A stretch of 64,000 bases of DNA from Faecalibacillus intestinalis (GCF_003024685.1 NZ_PYLQ01000007.1:1-64000); one strand, 5' to 3'. Positions 37,285 to 46,805 are shown, counted from the first letter of the stretch. Numbers and translations: made by a program. The notes: a model not told the origin generated them from the letters alone.

Positions 37285-39299
37285 TGTTTCACCTTCTTAA
37301 CAAAATACTTACTGTAGAATAAATACAAGATGTAAATAATGATAGAAACAGCTATTTGAATACTAAAGAAAAGTAATAAACTGATGATTAAACTTTGATC
37401 ATTGACTGCAAAAAACCCCATCTTTCTTGCGATAAAAAAGCCCGGTATACCTAATGCAAGTGACAATAATAATTGAACAAAGCCATTTTCATTAATCAAT
37501 GAATGAACATTCTTATCATTTAGTCCATAAAGTTTTAATAGTTTTACTTCATTTTTACGATCATCAAGTGCATTGATTTGTACCATTGCATAAAGTACAA
37601 TGGCGACAAGAACCACCATAACCATGTAGATATATCTTCCTTTTCTTTCTTCTTTATAGATATCTGTCATATCAATAACTGAATTATATTGATCATAGGT
37701 TGCAAGATTTTTAGAAATCTTTGTTATTTCTTTCTCTACTATTTTTAAATTATTTATACGATCTACTTCTATAACATAATTCTTACTATGATAAGGTGTA
37801 ATTGTTGCATTTAATTCTTTAGCGTCTAATAAACTATCTGGTGTCTGATTATTGTATTGATTCAATAAACTATAAAATGATTTTTCTGGCATTAAAATAG
37901 TATATCCTGCACTCAAAAATTCATTATAGTAATCATCGACAGAAATGATATGATCTACTTCTAAATCAAGTTTTACTTTTTTAGTAAGGACTTGCGACAT
38001 CTCTGCCTTTAGCCCTGATTCATTCATTTCTCCTTGATAACTGTATTGTTGGACAGGTATATAGACCTCTACAGAAATCTTAAAATTCTTTTCATCCTTA
38101 TCTATTCCTAGCTTATTAGCCAATGACTGACTGATAGCGTTTCCTTTAAGCTTTTTACCATTTGTTTTGATATTTTGAAAAGAATAATAAGGCGCCACAA
38201 GTGGACTGCCATCTTGTAAATAATCAAAATTTACCTTGTTTCCTTGAAAGTAAACACTCGTCGTTGATACATTTTGTATCTGATTGATCGTATCAAAAAC
38301 ATCAAAAGGATAAACACCTTTAACATGCTTGATTGCTTTCATTTGTGCGAGTTCATCATCACTAATATCAAGATTATTTATCTGATCCCCTATAAAATAA
38401 CCATCATTTCCAAAAAAAGCATCATTCATTTTTCCTGTATAGACTTCTGCTTTATTAGCTCTTTCTATACCGTTTGCAAGCTGATTTTCCTGTAAAATAC
38501 TGTCACTTATATTGGTAGAAATAGAAACTGTCATAATAAATCCCAGTAACATTACCAATATGAATTGAAACCATTGTCTTTGATTTTTATAGAAAAAATA
38601 TTTTTTGATTCTTTGATGTTTTGTATTTTCTATTTTTAAATTCTTCTGAACTTCTTTTATTCCCTGATGACAGTAAAGTTGCTTATTTTCTATTTCATAA
38701 ACGATATCTAAATGTTCTATAAGGAAATCATCATGTGTCGTAATAATAATATATTTATTGTCTTTCTTTAGTTTTTGTAACAGGTTTAAAATAATTTCTT
38801 TATTTTCTTGATCTAAAGATGCAGTTGGTTCATCAATGATAATGATTGATGCATCTTTATACATCGCCAATGCTATTAAAAATCTTTTTCTTTGTCCTAT
38901 GGATAAAGAAGAAGGAAAGTAGGATAGATCTATATTATCTAATCTTACTAAATGAAGCATTTCTAACATTTTATCTTGGTCAAACCCTTGATTCTTTAAT
39001 TGACTTATAAATTCAAAATGTTCACGTATTTTCATATTTTCAAAGAATGTACCAAATTGATCAATATAGCTGACATAATTCAATAAATAATCTTCTTTGT
39101 TTTTATCAGTAATTACTTGTTCATCAATAGAAAGTGTTTGATTACTGTATTGATAGATTAACGCTTTTAAGAATGTTGTTTTTCCACATCCACTTTTTCC
39201 TATGATACCTGTTATTTTCCCTGGACATGTTTTAAAGTTGGCATTCTTAAATATTATTTGGTTATCAAATTTGATGTCTAAATGCTTCATTTCAATCAT
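37281..39299 (-). CDS. ABC transporter, fused ATPase and FtsX-like permease (first)
   Basis: This 672-residue protein has Walker A GKSGCGKTT, a less usual signature SLSIGQRKR (SIGQ for SGGQ) and Walker B IIIIDEPTASLDQ. A membrane segment follows near residue 245, then a large outer domain and three membrane segments at the C terminus. The changed signature may leave one weak ATP site, as in asymmetric ABC pairs. It lies between the small secreted protein and the second ABC protein. Confidence 0.85.
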   Translation of the reverse strand: MIEMKHLDIKFDNQIIFKNANFKTCPGKITGIIGKSGCGKTTFLKALIYQYSNQTLSIDEQVITDKNKEDYLLNYVSYIDQFGTFFENMKIREHFEFISQLKNQGFDQDKMLEMLHLVRLDNIDLSYFPSSLSIGQRKRFLIALAMYKDASIIIIDEPTASLDQENKEIILNLLQKLKKDNKYIIITTHDDFLIEHLDIVYEIENKQLYCHQGIKEVQKNLKIENTKHQRIKKYFFYKNQRQWFQFILVMLLGFIMTVSISTNISDSILQENQLANGIERANKAEVYTGKMNDAFFGNDGYFIGDQINNLDISDDELAQMKAIKHVKGVYPFDVFDTINQIQNVSTTSVYFQGNKVNFDYLQDGSPLVAPYYSFQNIKTNGKKLKGNAISQSLANKLGIDKDEKNFKISVEVYIPVQQYSYQGEMNESGLKAEMSQVLTKKVKLDLEVDHIISVDDYYNEFLSAGYTILMPEKSFYSLLNQYNNQTPDSLLDAKELNATITPYHSKNYVIEVDRINNLKIVEKEITKISKNLATYDQYNSVIDMTDIYKEERKGRYIYMVMVVLVAIVLYAMVQINALDDRKNEVKLLKLYGLNDKNVHSLINENGFVQLLLSLALGIPGFFIARKMGFFAVNDQSLIISLLLFFSIQIAVSIIIYILYLFYSKYFVKKVKQ

Positions 39300-39326
39300 A
39301 GTATTTCGCCTCTTTCTTTATATTAT

Positions 39327-39650
39327 TTAAAATTTAATTGTTGAATATTTTGTTTGTTCTGCATTTCCAAGTCTTCCAATAACTTTTATTTGTGCGGTTT
39401 TTCCAGAATCTAAATTTTTTATACTTTGCGTTCCACCTGTCACTAAATATTTAGTCGAAACGGTACTTTTTGCTTTAGAATTTGTACAAGTTGCTTTATG
39501 CTCATTTATACAAATAATTAACCCTGATGTGTCTTTAGTTGTATAAACAACAACATTTCTTGTTTGTGTCGCTGCACTTACGCATCCTAAAGAAAACATA
39601 AAAACAAATGCTAAACTTAAAATTGATGTAATGACTTTTTTGTTTTTCAT
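39327..39650 (-). CDS. small secreted protein, possible bacteriocin-like substrate
   Basis: When started at the ATG at 39650 (GGAGG site 9 bases upstream) the product is 107 residues with a clear signal peptide (KKVITSILSLAFVFMFSLG, cleavage after VSA). The mature part is about 80 residues, Thr/Ser/Lys-rich and beta-like, with two cysteines in IICINEHKATCTN that could form a disulfide. I do not recognise the family. The order of LytTR pair, small secreted protein and two MacB-like ABC proteins resembles lactococcin-972-type bacteriocin loci in layout only; no sequence match is claimed. Confidence 0.7.
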   Translation of the reverse strand: MKNKKVITSILSLAFVFMFSLGCVSAATQTRNVVVYTTKDTSGLIICINEHKATCTNSKAKSTVSTKYLVTGGTQSIKNLDSGKTAQIKVIGRLGNAEQTKYSTIKF

Positions 39651-39731
39651 AATAACTTTCCTCCGTTCTACTATGATTATTTCCTTCTGATTACATTGTA
39701 ACAAGCTTTAAAAAAATGATAATGCTTTTAG

Positions 39732-39762
39732 GACGTTTGACCATTTTATGAGGATAATTGAC
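39732..39762. promoter_or_regulatory. candidate LytTR direct repeats
   Basis: GACGTTTGAC (39732-39741) and GATAATTGAC (39753-39762) are spaced 21 bases apart, two helical turns, as in LytTR sites. They lie upstream of a -10-like TACAAT (39695-39700, minus strand) that lacks a good -35, fitting activator-dependent expression of the secreted protein. Confidence 0.4.
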
Positions 39763-39776
39763 ATAAAAAATACCTG

Positions 39777-40907
39777 TTATCTGCTAACAGGTATTAATAG
39801 TGAAATGTTTATATTTTGATTTTCATGAATAATTTTTATACTTCCCTGATATTTTTTTAGAATTAATTTTAATGTATCGTATTTCATACGATCAATATTT
39901 TCAATTCCCTGACTAATAAATATTGCAATTTCAAATACACATTCATCTTGAATAGCTTTTATTTCTAACTCATTATTTTGAATACAATTCATTGCTATAT
40001 CAAAAAGATAACTAATGATAATATTTAAATGTTCATCATTAATAAAAGAAATATCTTGAATTGAAATAATCATTGTTGGCGTAATATGTTCTAGTTTTAA
40101 TTGTTCTAATTTCATGTTTACAAATGCATCAAATAATTTATTTCCTGAAGTAATTATCATTTCTTCTTGATCAAGAGATGCTACCTTTTGATCAATCATT
40201 TGATTTACTGTTTCAAATTCTTTCCTTTTAACATATTCTTTCATTTGTAAATATTCATATTTTAAATCATGTTTTAATTTATTTAATTCATTATTTTTCT
40301 TTTCAATAAATGCATAATTTTGTTGATCGTTCTTAAAATAATTTACAGCTTGATTGAGTAACTGTTGTTCATGATAAAGTTTTGTATATCTAAAAAATAG
40401 ATAATAAGAAAAAATGATTGTTAGTACTAAAGTTATTAGAATAATTAGATTTCGATTTACGCCCAACACATCTAAAAAATCATAATAAAGGATGTGATAT
40501 ACACATAACGTGCTTATCGAAATAAGCATTAATAATCCCCAATACATATTTTGATTATCTATAGGATAAAAATGTTTTATATATATCATCAAAGCAATAA
40601 TAATCATGAAAACAATAAATGAAATAGCTTCATAAAATGGTAATAAAAGCACTATATCTTTTATAACCAATGAAAATGAAAGATAAAATAAAATTTCCGT
40701 TATATTCCTATCTAGGAAATAAAAAAGAAAAAAACATATAACTTCTAAAAACAAAACATCTTGTAACAATAAGGTTGATGCAATAGCGTTTATTAAACTA
40801 TTTGATAACAGACAAACAATTAAATATTTCTTAAAAAATTCTTTTGGAACATCCAAAAGATAAATCAGCGCAATTTCAATACAACAAAAATATAAAAAAG
40901 TAATCAT
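39777..40907 (-). CDS. GHKL-type membrane sensor with a degenerate ATPase domain
   Basis: This 376-residue protein has about six hydrophobic segments in its first 180 residues. A phospho-acceptor-like helix follows (NNELNKLKHDLKYEYLQMKE, His in KHD). The C terminal domain keeps the general fold (IIISYLFDIAMNCIQ and LKLILKKYQGSIKII) but the N-box Asn and the G1/G2 glycines are absent. It overlaps its LytTR partner by 4 bases. It may act as a phosphatase or ligand-controlled scaffold rather than a kinase. Confidence 0.72.
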   Translation of the reverse strand: MITFLYFCCIEIALIYLLDVPKEFFKKYLIVCLLSNSLINAIASTLLLQDVLFLEVICFFLFYFLDRNITEILFYLSFSLVIKDIVLLLPFYEAISFIVFMIIIALMIYIKHFYPIDNQNMYWGLLMLISISTLCVYHILYYDFLDVLGVNRNLIILITLVLTIIFSYYLFFRYTKLYHEQQLLNQAVNYFKNDQQNYAFIEKKNNELNKLKHDLKYEYLQMKEYVKRKEFETVNQMIDQKVASLDQEEMIITSGNKLFDAFVNMKLEQLKLEHITPTMIISIQDISFINDEHLNIIISYLFDIAMNCIQNNELEIKAIQDECVFEIAIFISQGIENIDRMKYDTLKLILKKYQGSIKIIHENQNINISLLIPVSR

Positions 40908-41587
40908 TGTAAGTATCTCCTATATGCATGATATTTTTCTACAATATCTTTTGATTGTCTAGAAACATTGAATGTTTGTTTATTAGAAAGTGTCACACTT
41001 TGACTATTGATTTTCGTTACATATTTAAAATTAATAATTGTATAAGAATTTATTTTATAAAAAGCAATATTCTTACATAATGTTTCTGCACATCTTTTTA
41101 AAGTTATATACTGTTGGTACTCATGATCTATTGTAAAAAAAGTACAAATATTTCTATGAGATTGAATATAACAAATATCTACATAACGGATATATTGATT
41201 ATTTTTTTCATCCACCAAATATTGTTTATTACTTTCTGCTTCATCTTTTTCTATTTTAGTAAGTAATCTTTTAAAATCATCTTCATAAAATGCTTTCCTT
41301 ATAAAAAAATAAAGATGCATATCAAAGCAATCATAAACAAGTGCTTCATTATTAGAAATAAATATAATTTTTGTTGTTTTATTGTTTACTTTTTTTGCTA
41401 AAGAAATTCCATCATCTTGCGCTAAAATAATATCAATAAATAAAAAATCATAATTTTCTATATCAATTGTTTGAAAATCATCATTATAAATATCTATATC
41501 ATTTTCACAAAAATAATTACTATTTTCTATTTGTTTTTTTAATATATTACTAAATACAAGATCATCATCAATAATTCCTATTTTCAT
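40904..41587 (-). CDS. LytTR-family response regulator
   Basis: This 227-residue regulator has IIDDD at residues 4-8, phospho-acceptor in FLFIDIILAQDDG and the lysine in FFIRKAF. The LytTR domain begins near QYIRYVDICYIQSHRN and ends YKINSYTIINF...FNVSRQSK. It precedes its membrane partner. Likely targets are the small secreted protein and ABC genes downstream. Confidence 0.87.
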   Translation of the reverse strand: MKIGIIDDDLVFSNILKKQIENSNYFCENDIDIYNDDFQTIDIENYDFLFIDIILAQDDGISLAKKVNNKTTKIIFISNNEALVYDCFDMHLYFFIRKAFYEDDFKRLLTKIEKDEAESNKQYLVDEKNNQYIRYVDICYIQSHRNICTFFTIDHEYQQYITLKRCAETLCKNIAFYKINSYTIINFKYVTKINSQSVTLSNKQTFNVSRQSKDIVEKYHAYRRYLQ

Positions 41588-41654
41588 AAATACTTACTCC
41601 TTTTTTTAATTATATAAAAATGTATACGTGATTAATAGTAAATATTTCGTTTAT

Positions 41655-41693
41655 AAAAAAATTGTTAGGAAATCAGATAATTTCCTAACAATC
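41655..41693 (-). terminator. strong terminator of the second carB
   Basis: A perfect 13-bp stem ATTGTTAGGAAAT/ATTTCCTAACAAT with a six-base loop is followed by seven T residues. Confidence 0.9.
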
Positions 41694-41700
41694 ATGTATC

Positions 41701-44700
41701 TTAGTCTTTAATAGCTTTATGATATTCTTGAAGCGATTTTACTTCATGTGTTCCATGAATTTCAGCTTCTAAGATACCTTCTACAGCTGCATTTGCAGCA
41801 GCAATATTTGTCATATATGGAATTTTCATTTTAATAGCTGTTTTTCTAATATAACTATCATCATGTGCAGATTCTTTACCATGTGGCGTATTGATCACTA
41901 TATCAAGTTCACCATTTGTAAGAGCATCTGCAATATTTGGACGACCTTCTTTGATCTTTTTAATTTTGATAGCTGGAATATTATTGCTATTGATTAATTC
42001 AAATGTTTTACCTGTAGCCACAATTTCAAATCCTGCATCATAATATTTTCTAGCAAGAGCAACAACATCTTTTTTATCTCTATCAGAGACAGAAATTAAA
42101 ACACGACCAGATGTTGGTAATTTTGTTTGAGTAGCTTCTTCAGCTTTAAAGATAGCAGCTCCATAAGAATTAGCTAAACCTAATACTTCTCCTGTTGATC
42201 TCATTTCAGGCCCTAGAATTGGATCAACTTCAGGGAACATATTGAATGGGAAAACAGCTTGTTTTACACCAATATGAGGAATCTTTCTATCTTTTAAATC
42301 TTTAACAGGTGATGGTCTACCTGTAAGTTCACGCGTAACGATATCTGTTGCAAGTTTTACCATGTTGATGTTACATACCTTAGATACTAAAGGTACTGTT
42401 CTTGAAGCACGTGGATTTGCTTCTAAAACATAAACTTTATCATCAGCAATGGCATATTGCATATTCATTAAACCACGTACATTCATTTCTCTAGCAATTT
42501 TCTTAGTATATTCTTTTATTGTTTGTACATGTCTTACTGGAATATGTTTAGATGGTAAAATACATGCTGAGTCCCCTGAGTGAATACCAGCAAGTTCAAT
42601 ATGTTCCATAACAGCAGGCACAAAAACATTTTCTCCATCAGAAATAGCATCTGCTTCACATTCCATCGCATCATTTAAGAAACGGTCAATTAAGATGGGA
42701 CGATCAGGTGTTACCCCAACAGCAGCAGCCATGTATTGTTTTAATGATTCATCATCATAAACAACTTCCATTCCTCTACCACCTAATACATAAGATGGTC
42801 TTACCATTAATGGATAACCAATTCTTTGAGCAATTTCTAAAGCATCATCAACTGTAACTGCCATTCCTGATTCTGGCATTGGAATTTCTAGTTTTTCCAT
42901 CATTTCATTAAATAAATCTCGATCTTCAGCCATATCAATAGTTTCAGGTGTTGTTCCTAAAATATTTACACCATTTTCTTTTAATTGACTTGCAAGATTT
43001 AATGGTGTTTGTCCACCAAATTGAGCAATAACTCCTAGTGGTTTTTCTTTTTCATGAATACTTAAAACATCTTCTAATGTTAATGGTTCAAAATAAAGTT
43101 TATCAGATGTATCATAATCTGTTGAAACTGTTTCTGGGTTACAGTTTACAATAATTGTTTCAAATCCTAATTTCTTTAAGGCAAGAGAAGCATGAACACA
43201 GCAATAATCAAATTCAATACCTTGACCAATTCTGTTAGGTCCTCCACCTAAGATCATGATTTTCTTATTATTTGAAACTTCATCTTGATCTTTTCCATTA
43301 TATGTAGAGTAATAATAAGAACTATCTTTTGTACTTGATACATGAACAGGTTCCCATACTTGATGCATACCCATTGCAAGTCTTTGATTTCTAATTTCTT
43401 TTTCTTCAACATCTAATAACTTAGAAATATATTTATCAGCAAATCCATCTTTCTTTGCTTGTTTTAAAACGTCATCTGGTAATTGATTTCCTTTATAAGA
43501 AGCAATTTTTTCTTCTTCTTCAACGAGTTCTTTCATTTGTTCAATGAAATAATGTTTAATTTTTGTAAGTTCAAATAATTCATCAACAGTAGCTCCTTTT
43601 CTTAAAGCTTCATACATAATGAATTGTCTTTCACTTGTTGGATTCACTAATAATTTTAATAATTCTTCTTTACTTAAATCATTAAAGTTTTTAGCATAAC
43701 CTAAACCATAACGTCCAATTTCTAAAGAACGAATTGCTTTTTGGAAAGCTTCTTTATAAGTTTTACCAATACTCATAACTTCCCCAACAGCTTTCATTTG
43801 TGTACCAAGTTTATCTTCTGCTCCTTTGAATTTTTCAAAAGCCCAACGTGCAAACTTAATAACAACATAATCCCCATCAGGATAATATTTATCTAACGTT
43901 CCATATTTACCACATGGAATTTCATCTAATGTAAGTCCAGCAGCTAACATTGCTGAAACTAAGGCAATAGGGAAACCTGTCGCTTTAGAAGCTAAAGCAG
44001 ATGAACGTGATGTTCTTGGATTGATTTCAATAACAACAATACGATCTGTTACTGGATCATGAGCAAATTGAACATTTGTACCGCCAATAACTCCAATTGA
44101 TTCAACAATACGATAAGCTTGTTCTTGTAAACGATCTTGTACTTCTTTAGAAATAGTAAGCATTGGTGCACTACAGAAAGAATCTCCAGTATGTACTCCT
44201 AATGGATCAATATTTTCAATAAAACAAATTGTAATCATGTTATTTTTAGCATCTCTTACAACTTCTAATTCTAATTCTTCCCATCCTAAAATAGATTCTT
44301 CAATTAAGCATTGGTGTACTAAACTTGCTTGCAAACCTCTATTTACAACTATTTTTAATTCATCAACATTGTAAACAAGTCCTCCACCTGCTCCACCCAT
44401 TGTATAGGCAGGTCTTACAACTACTGGATATCCTAATTTATCAGCAATAGCTAAAGCTTCATCAACCGTATTTGCAATTTCACTTCTTGCCATTTCAATA
44501 CCAAGTTCATTCATGGCTTTTTTGAATTCTAAACGGTCTTCTCCACGTTCAATAGCATCTACTTTTACCCCTAATACTTGAACGTCATATTTGTCTAAAA
44601 CTCCGGCATTACTTAATTCAGAACATAGATTTAAAGCTGATTGTCCACCTAAGTTAGGAAGTAAAGCATCTGGTCTTTCTTTTTCAATGATTTGTGTTAA

Positions 44701-44919
44701 TCTTTCTACATTCAATGGTTCAATATATGTCACATCTGCAGTTTCTGGATCTGTCATAATTGTAGCTGGGTTAGAATTGACTAAAACAATTTTATACCCT
44801 AATCCTCTTAATGCTTTACAAGCTTGTGTACCTGAATAATCAAATTCACATGCTTGACCAATAATAATTGGTCCTGAACCAATGACTAATACTGTGTTAA
44901 TATCTTCTCTTTTTGGCAT
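41701..44919 (-). CDS. carB: carbamoyl-phosphate synthase large subunit (orphan second copy)
   Basis: This 1072-residue protein has both ATP-grasp halves (VLVIGSGPIIIGQACEFDYS; IMILGGGPNRIGQGIEFDYC), the motifs VIEINPRTSRSSALASKATG and VLEANPRASRTVPLVSKV, and the C-terminal allosteric domain. It is thus complete. It is not a recent duplicate of the other carB: many positions differ and the second half reads GGGPNR rather than GSGPIR. No carA lies beside it. The ATG at 44919 has a GGAGG site. It has its own leader peptide and attenuator. Confidence 0.95.
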   Translation of the reverse strand: MPKREDINTVLVIGSGPIIIGQACEFDYSGTQACKALRGLGYKIVLVNSNPATIMTDPETADVTYIEPLNVERLTQIIEKERPDALLPNLGGQSALNLCSELSNAGVLDKYDVQVLGVKVDAIERGEDRLEFKKAMNELGIEMARSEIANTVDEALAIADKLGYPVVVRPAYTMGGAGGGLVYNVDELKIVVNRGLQASLVHQCLIEESILGWEELELEVVRDAKNNMITICFIENIDPLGVHTGDSFCSAPMLTISKEVQDRLQEQAYRIVESIGVIGGTNVQFAHDPVTDRIVVIEINPRTSRSSALASKATGFPIALVSAMLAAGLTLDEIPCGKYGTLDKYYPDGDYVVIKFARWAFEKFKGAEDKLGTQMKAVGEVMSIGKTYKEAFQKAIRSLEIGRYGLGYAKNFNDLSKEELLKLLVNPTSERQFIMYEALRKGATVDELFELTKIKHYFIEQMKELVEEEEKIASYKGNQLPDDVLKQAKKDGFADKYISKLLDVEEKEIRNQRLAMGMHQVWEPVHVSSTKDSSYYYSTYNGKDQDEVSNNKKIMILGGGPNRIGQGIEFDYCCVHASLALKKLGFETIIVNCNPETVSTDYDTSDKLYFEPLTLEDVLSIHEKEKPLGVIAQFGGQTPLNLASQLKENGVNILGTTPETIDMAEDRDLFNEMMEKLEIPMPESGMAVTVDDALEIAQRIGYPLMVRPSYVLGGRGMEVVYDDESLKQYMAAAVGVTPDRPILIDRFLNDAMECEADAISDGENVFVPAVMEHIELAGIHSGDSACILPSKHIPVRHVQTIKEYTKKIAREMNVRGLMNMQYAIADDKVYVLEANPRASRTVPLVSKVCNINMVKLATDIVTRELTGRPSPVKDLKDRKIPHIGVKQAVFPFNMFPEVDPILGPEMRSTGEVLGLANSYGAAIFKAEEATQTKLPTSGRVLISVSDRDKKDVVALARKYYDAGFEIVATGKTFELINSNNIPAIKIKKIKEGRPNIADALTNGELDIVINTPHGKESAHDDSYIRKTAIKMKIPYMTNIAAANAAVEGILEAEIHGTHEVKSLQEYHKAIKD

Positions 44920-44941
44920 CTTTAATCCTCCTTTTGATTGT

Positions 44942-44972
44942 AAAAAAAACATATCTTAGAAAAGATATGTTT
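44942..44972 (-). terminator. attenuator terminator in the second carB leader
   Basis: A perfect 11-bp stem AAACATATCTT/AAGATATGTTT (44947-44972) with a four-base loop is followed by a U run. It lies between the leader peptide and carB. Confidence 0.78.
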
Positions 44973-44976
44973 CAAA

Positions 44977-45045
44977 TTAAAAAATAAAAAGCGAAAAAGG
45001 GCCCATGTCTTTATATTGAATTGTCATAAGTAGATCTTTTTTCAT
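44977..45045 (-). CDS. leader peptide of the second carB, 22 residues
   Basis: A short ORF (MKKDLLMTIQYK, ending GPFSLFIF) has a strong TAGGAGG ribosome site. Its end is strikingly U-rich in RNA, and the stop codon is 4 bases before the attenuator stem. The predicted -10 is TATAAT at 45086-45091 on the minus strand. The layout mirrors the carA leader and fits UTP-sensed attenuation (inference). Confidence 0.65.
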   Translation of the reverse strand: MKKDLLMTIQYKDMGPFSLFIF

Positions 45046-45145
45046 AATGGCCTCCTATAAGCAATTTCGCTCTATCCATAGAAAGATTATATAAGATAAT
45101 GATTGGGAATTAAATAAATTAAAATATAATTATCATACTAATTTT

Positions 45146-45997
45146 TTATTTCCATGCCAAATAATATCCTTGCCAATTCTTTTTAAGTTGAGCTGTTACT
45201 TCTTGTTTCTTTTTTATTCCCATTTCATTTGTATACGTATATTCAACCATCACAGTATCTTCTTTTTTTATATTTTTACATGTATATGCTTTCTCAAATT
45301 CAATATATCTTTATCACTATTAATACAAATTGTTCCTTTCACATCATGATATTCTGTATTTCTTTTAAAATTATATTCTTTATCCCACAAATAGATTTCA
45401 TCTTTCTTTGTCTTATTTCCACTAAATGAAAGAGTAAAATCACCTTTGTTCTTTTTTTCATTATAACTTTCTAACATAATTCCACCACTAGCATCTTCAT
45501 CTAAATAGTTTTTAAAGTTGATATCTGCATCTAACATTCCAAAATTTGTTTCACCATTTGTTTGGGAAATAAGTTGTGCAAATTGAACTGTTTGAATATG
45601 TAGATTTATTATTCCTTTAAAAGGACCTTCTTTATTTAAAGAAAGTGTATATGTATCTTTATCCGTTTTAAAAATAACTTGTGCTGTTGTATTATCTTGA
45701 TAATTTTTTAAAATCAAATCAATATTTATATTATAACTATCCTTTTTAATATCACTGATATAACCACTAAAATAAGTACAAATAGAATTTGTATTTAGTG
45801 AAATTGGTTGATCACCATAAAAGTCATTGATTTGTTGTTGCAACAAAGAATTTGCTTCTTCCAATGCATCCATTTTCTCACTCATCTTAACTGCTACATA
45901 ACTTTCCATAATAAATGCTAGAAAAACAACAATTCCAAAGATAATAATTATATTTCGATGATTATTACTTTGATCCGTTTTTATTTTTTGTTTTCAT
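45146..45997 (-). pseudogene. frameshifted single-pass membrane protein gene
   Basis: Joining frames across two breaks restores one protein. It starts at the ATG at 45997 (MKTK...), has a membrane segment IIIIFGIVVFLAFIM, a coiled-coil (MSEKMDALEEANSLLQQQIN), a beta-rich outer domain, and ends KKNWQGYYLAWK at 45146. Breaks are near 45980 (A run) and near 45285 (INSDKDILN then FEKAYTCKN in the other frame). The central 213 residues remain open (45268-45909). I do not recognise the family. Confidence 0.6.
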
Positions 45998-46183
45998 CTA
46001 AAAGTTCCTCTAAAGAGATACCAAAAACATCAGCCATAGCCTTACAACTTTGTATATCAGGTGATGATTGATTACTTTCCCATTTTGATATTGTTTGTCT
46101 TGTATATGTAGTAATTTACCTAATTCTTCTAGCGATAATCCCTTCATTTTCCGATATTTTTAAATACGTTCTCCAAGTGTCAT
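45981..46183 (-). pseudogene. broken XRE-family regulator gene
   Basis: From the ATG at 46183 (AAAGGAGG site) the sequence reads MTLGERI, an in-frame TAA, KYRKMKGLSLEELGKLL, then after a one-base shift TRQTISKWESNQSSPDIQ and ends SLEELLDENKK. This is a Cro/CI-type helix-turn-helix protein of about 67 residues with one nonsense and one frameshift change. It overlapped the membrane protein gene downstream. Confidence 0.7.
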
Positions 46184-46314
46184 ATAATCTTTCCTCCTTT
46201 TATTCATCATAATATGAAATAAGAAGAAGATATGCTCTAAGGATTAACATTTTGTCTATAAATCTTTACTTTAATAAAAATCAAATATTTCGTACAATTA
46301 TCTAAAGGAATTCT

Positions 46315-46776
46315 ATGAAATCTAAAATACTCTTTATTTATTGTTTTATTTTATTATTATGTGGTTGTTCAAAAAAGGAAGACACTAAAACCGAAGAACT
46401 TCTTACAAATAATGATATTGGTTTTACAATTATCGTTGAAGATGGTCGTGGAATTACAAAGGATTCTAGGATAAATCATATAAATGATTATATTGGTGAT
46501 CAGTATATAGAATCAAAAAAGAATAATGATACAGTTTATTATAATGATTCTATTCAAATTACTTTAAATAAAAAGAATAAAGTTAAAAAAGTAGAACTAT
46601 TTACAGATCATTACAAAGTTGAAGGTAATTTCTACGTTGGTTTAGAAAAAAATAATTTAGATTACGAAAATCACAAAGAAGCGAACAATCAATATATTGC
46701 CTATAGTGAGAATAAAACAGTTAAAATGACCTACACGCTTTCAAACAATACAATTACAAAAATCACATTAGCCTAA
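46315..46776 (+). CDS. small lipoprotein of unknown function
   Basis: This 153-residue protein begins with a lipoprotein signal (KILFIYCFILLLCGCSKKED; lipobox LCGC). The rest is polar and beta-rich (YYNDSIQITLNKKNKVKKVE). No family recognised. It converges on the HTH gene, with which it shares a terminator. Confidence 0.7.
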   Translation: MKSKILFIYCFILLLCGCSKKEDTKTEELLTNNDIGFTIIVEDGRGITKDSRINHINDYIGDQYIESKKNNDTVYYNDSIQITLNKKNKVKKVELFTDHYKVEGNFYVGLEKNNLDYENHKEANNQYIAYSENKTVKMTYTLSNNTITKITLA

Positions 46777-46805
46777 AAATAGTTATCAATCAGATAACTA
46801 TTTTT
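46775..46805. terminator. bidirectional terminator between the lipoprotein and HTH genes
   Basis: Arms AAAAATAGTTATC and GATAACTATTTTT (13 bp, five-base loop) give U runs on both strands. Confidence 0.85.

Noticed and set aside
39327-39704. Longer version of the secreted protein starting at 39704.
   Set aside because: The extra N terminus has no good ribosome site and would precede, and spoil, a normal signal peptide that starts at 39650.
46315-46776. The small lipoprotein as part of the agr-like operon.
   Set aside because: It points toward the HTH gene and ends in a shared bidirectional terminator, so it is a separate transcript.
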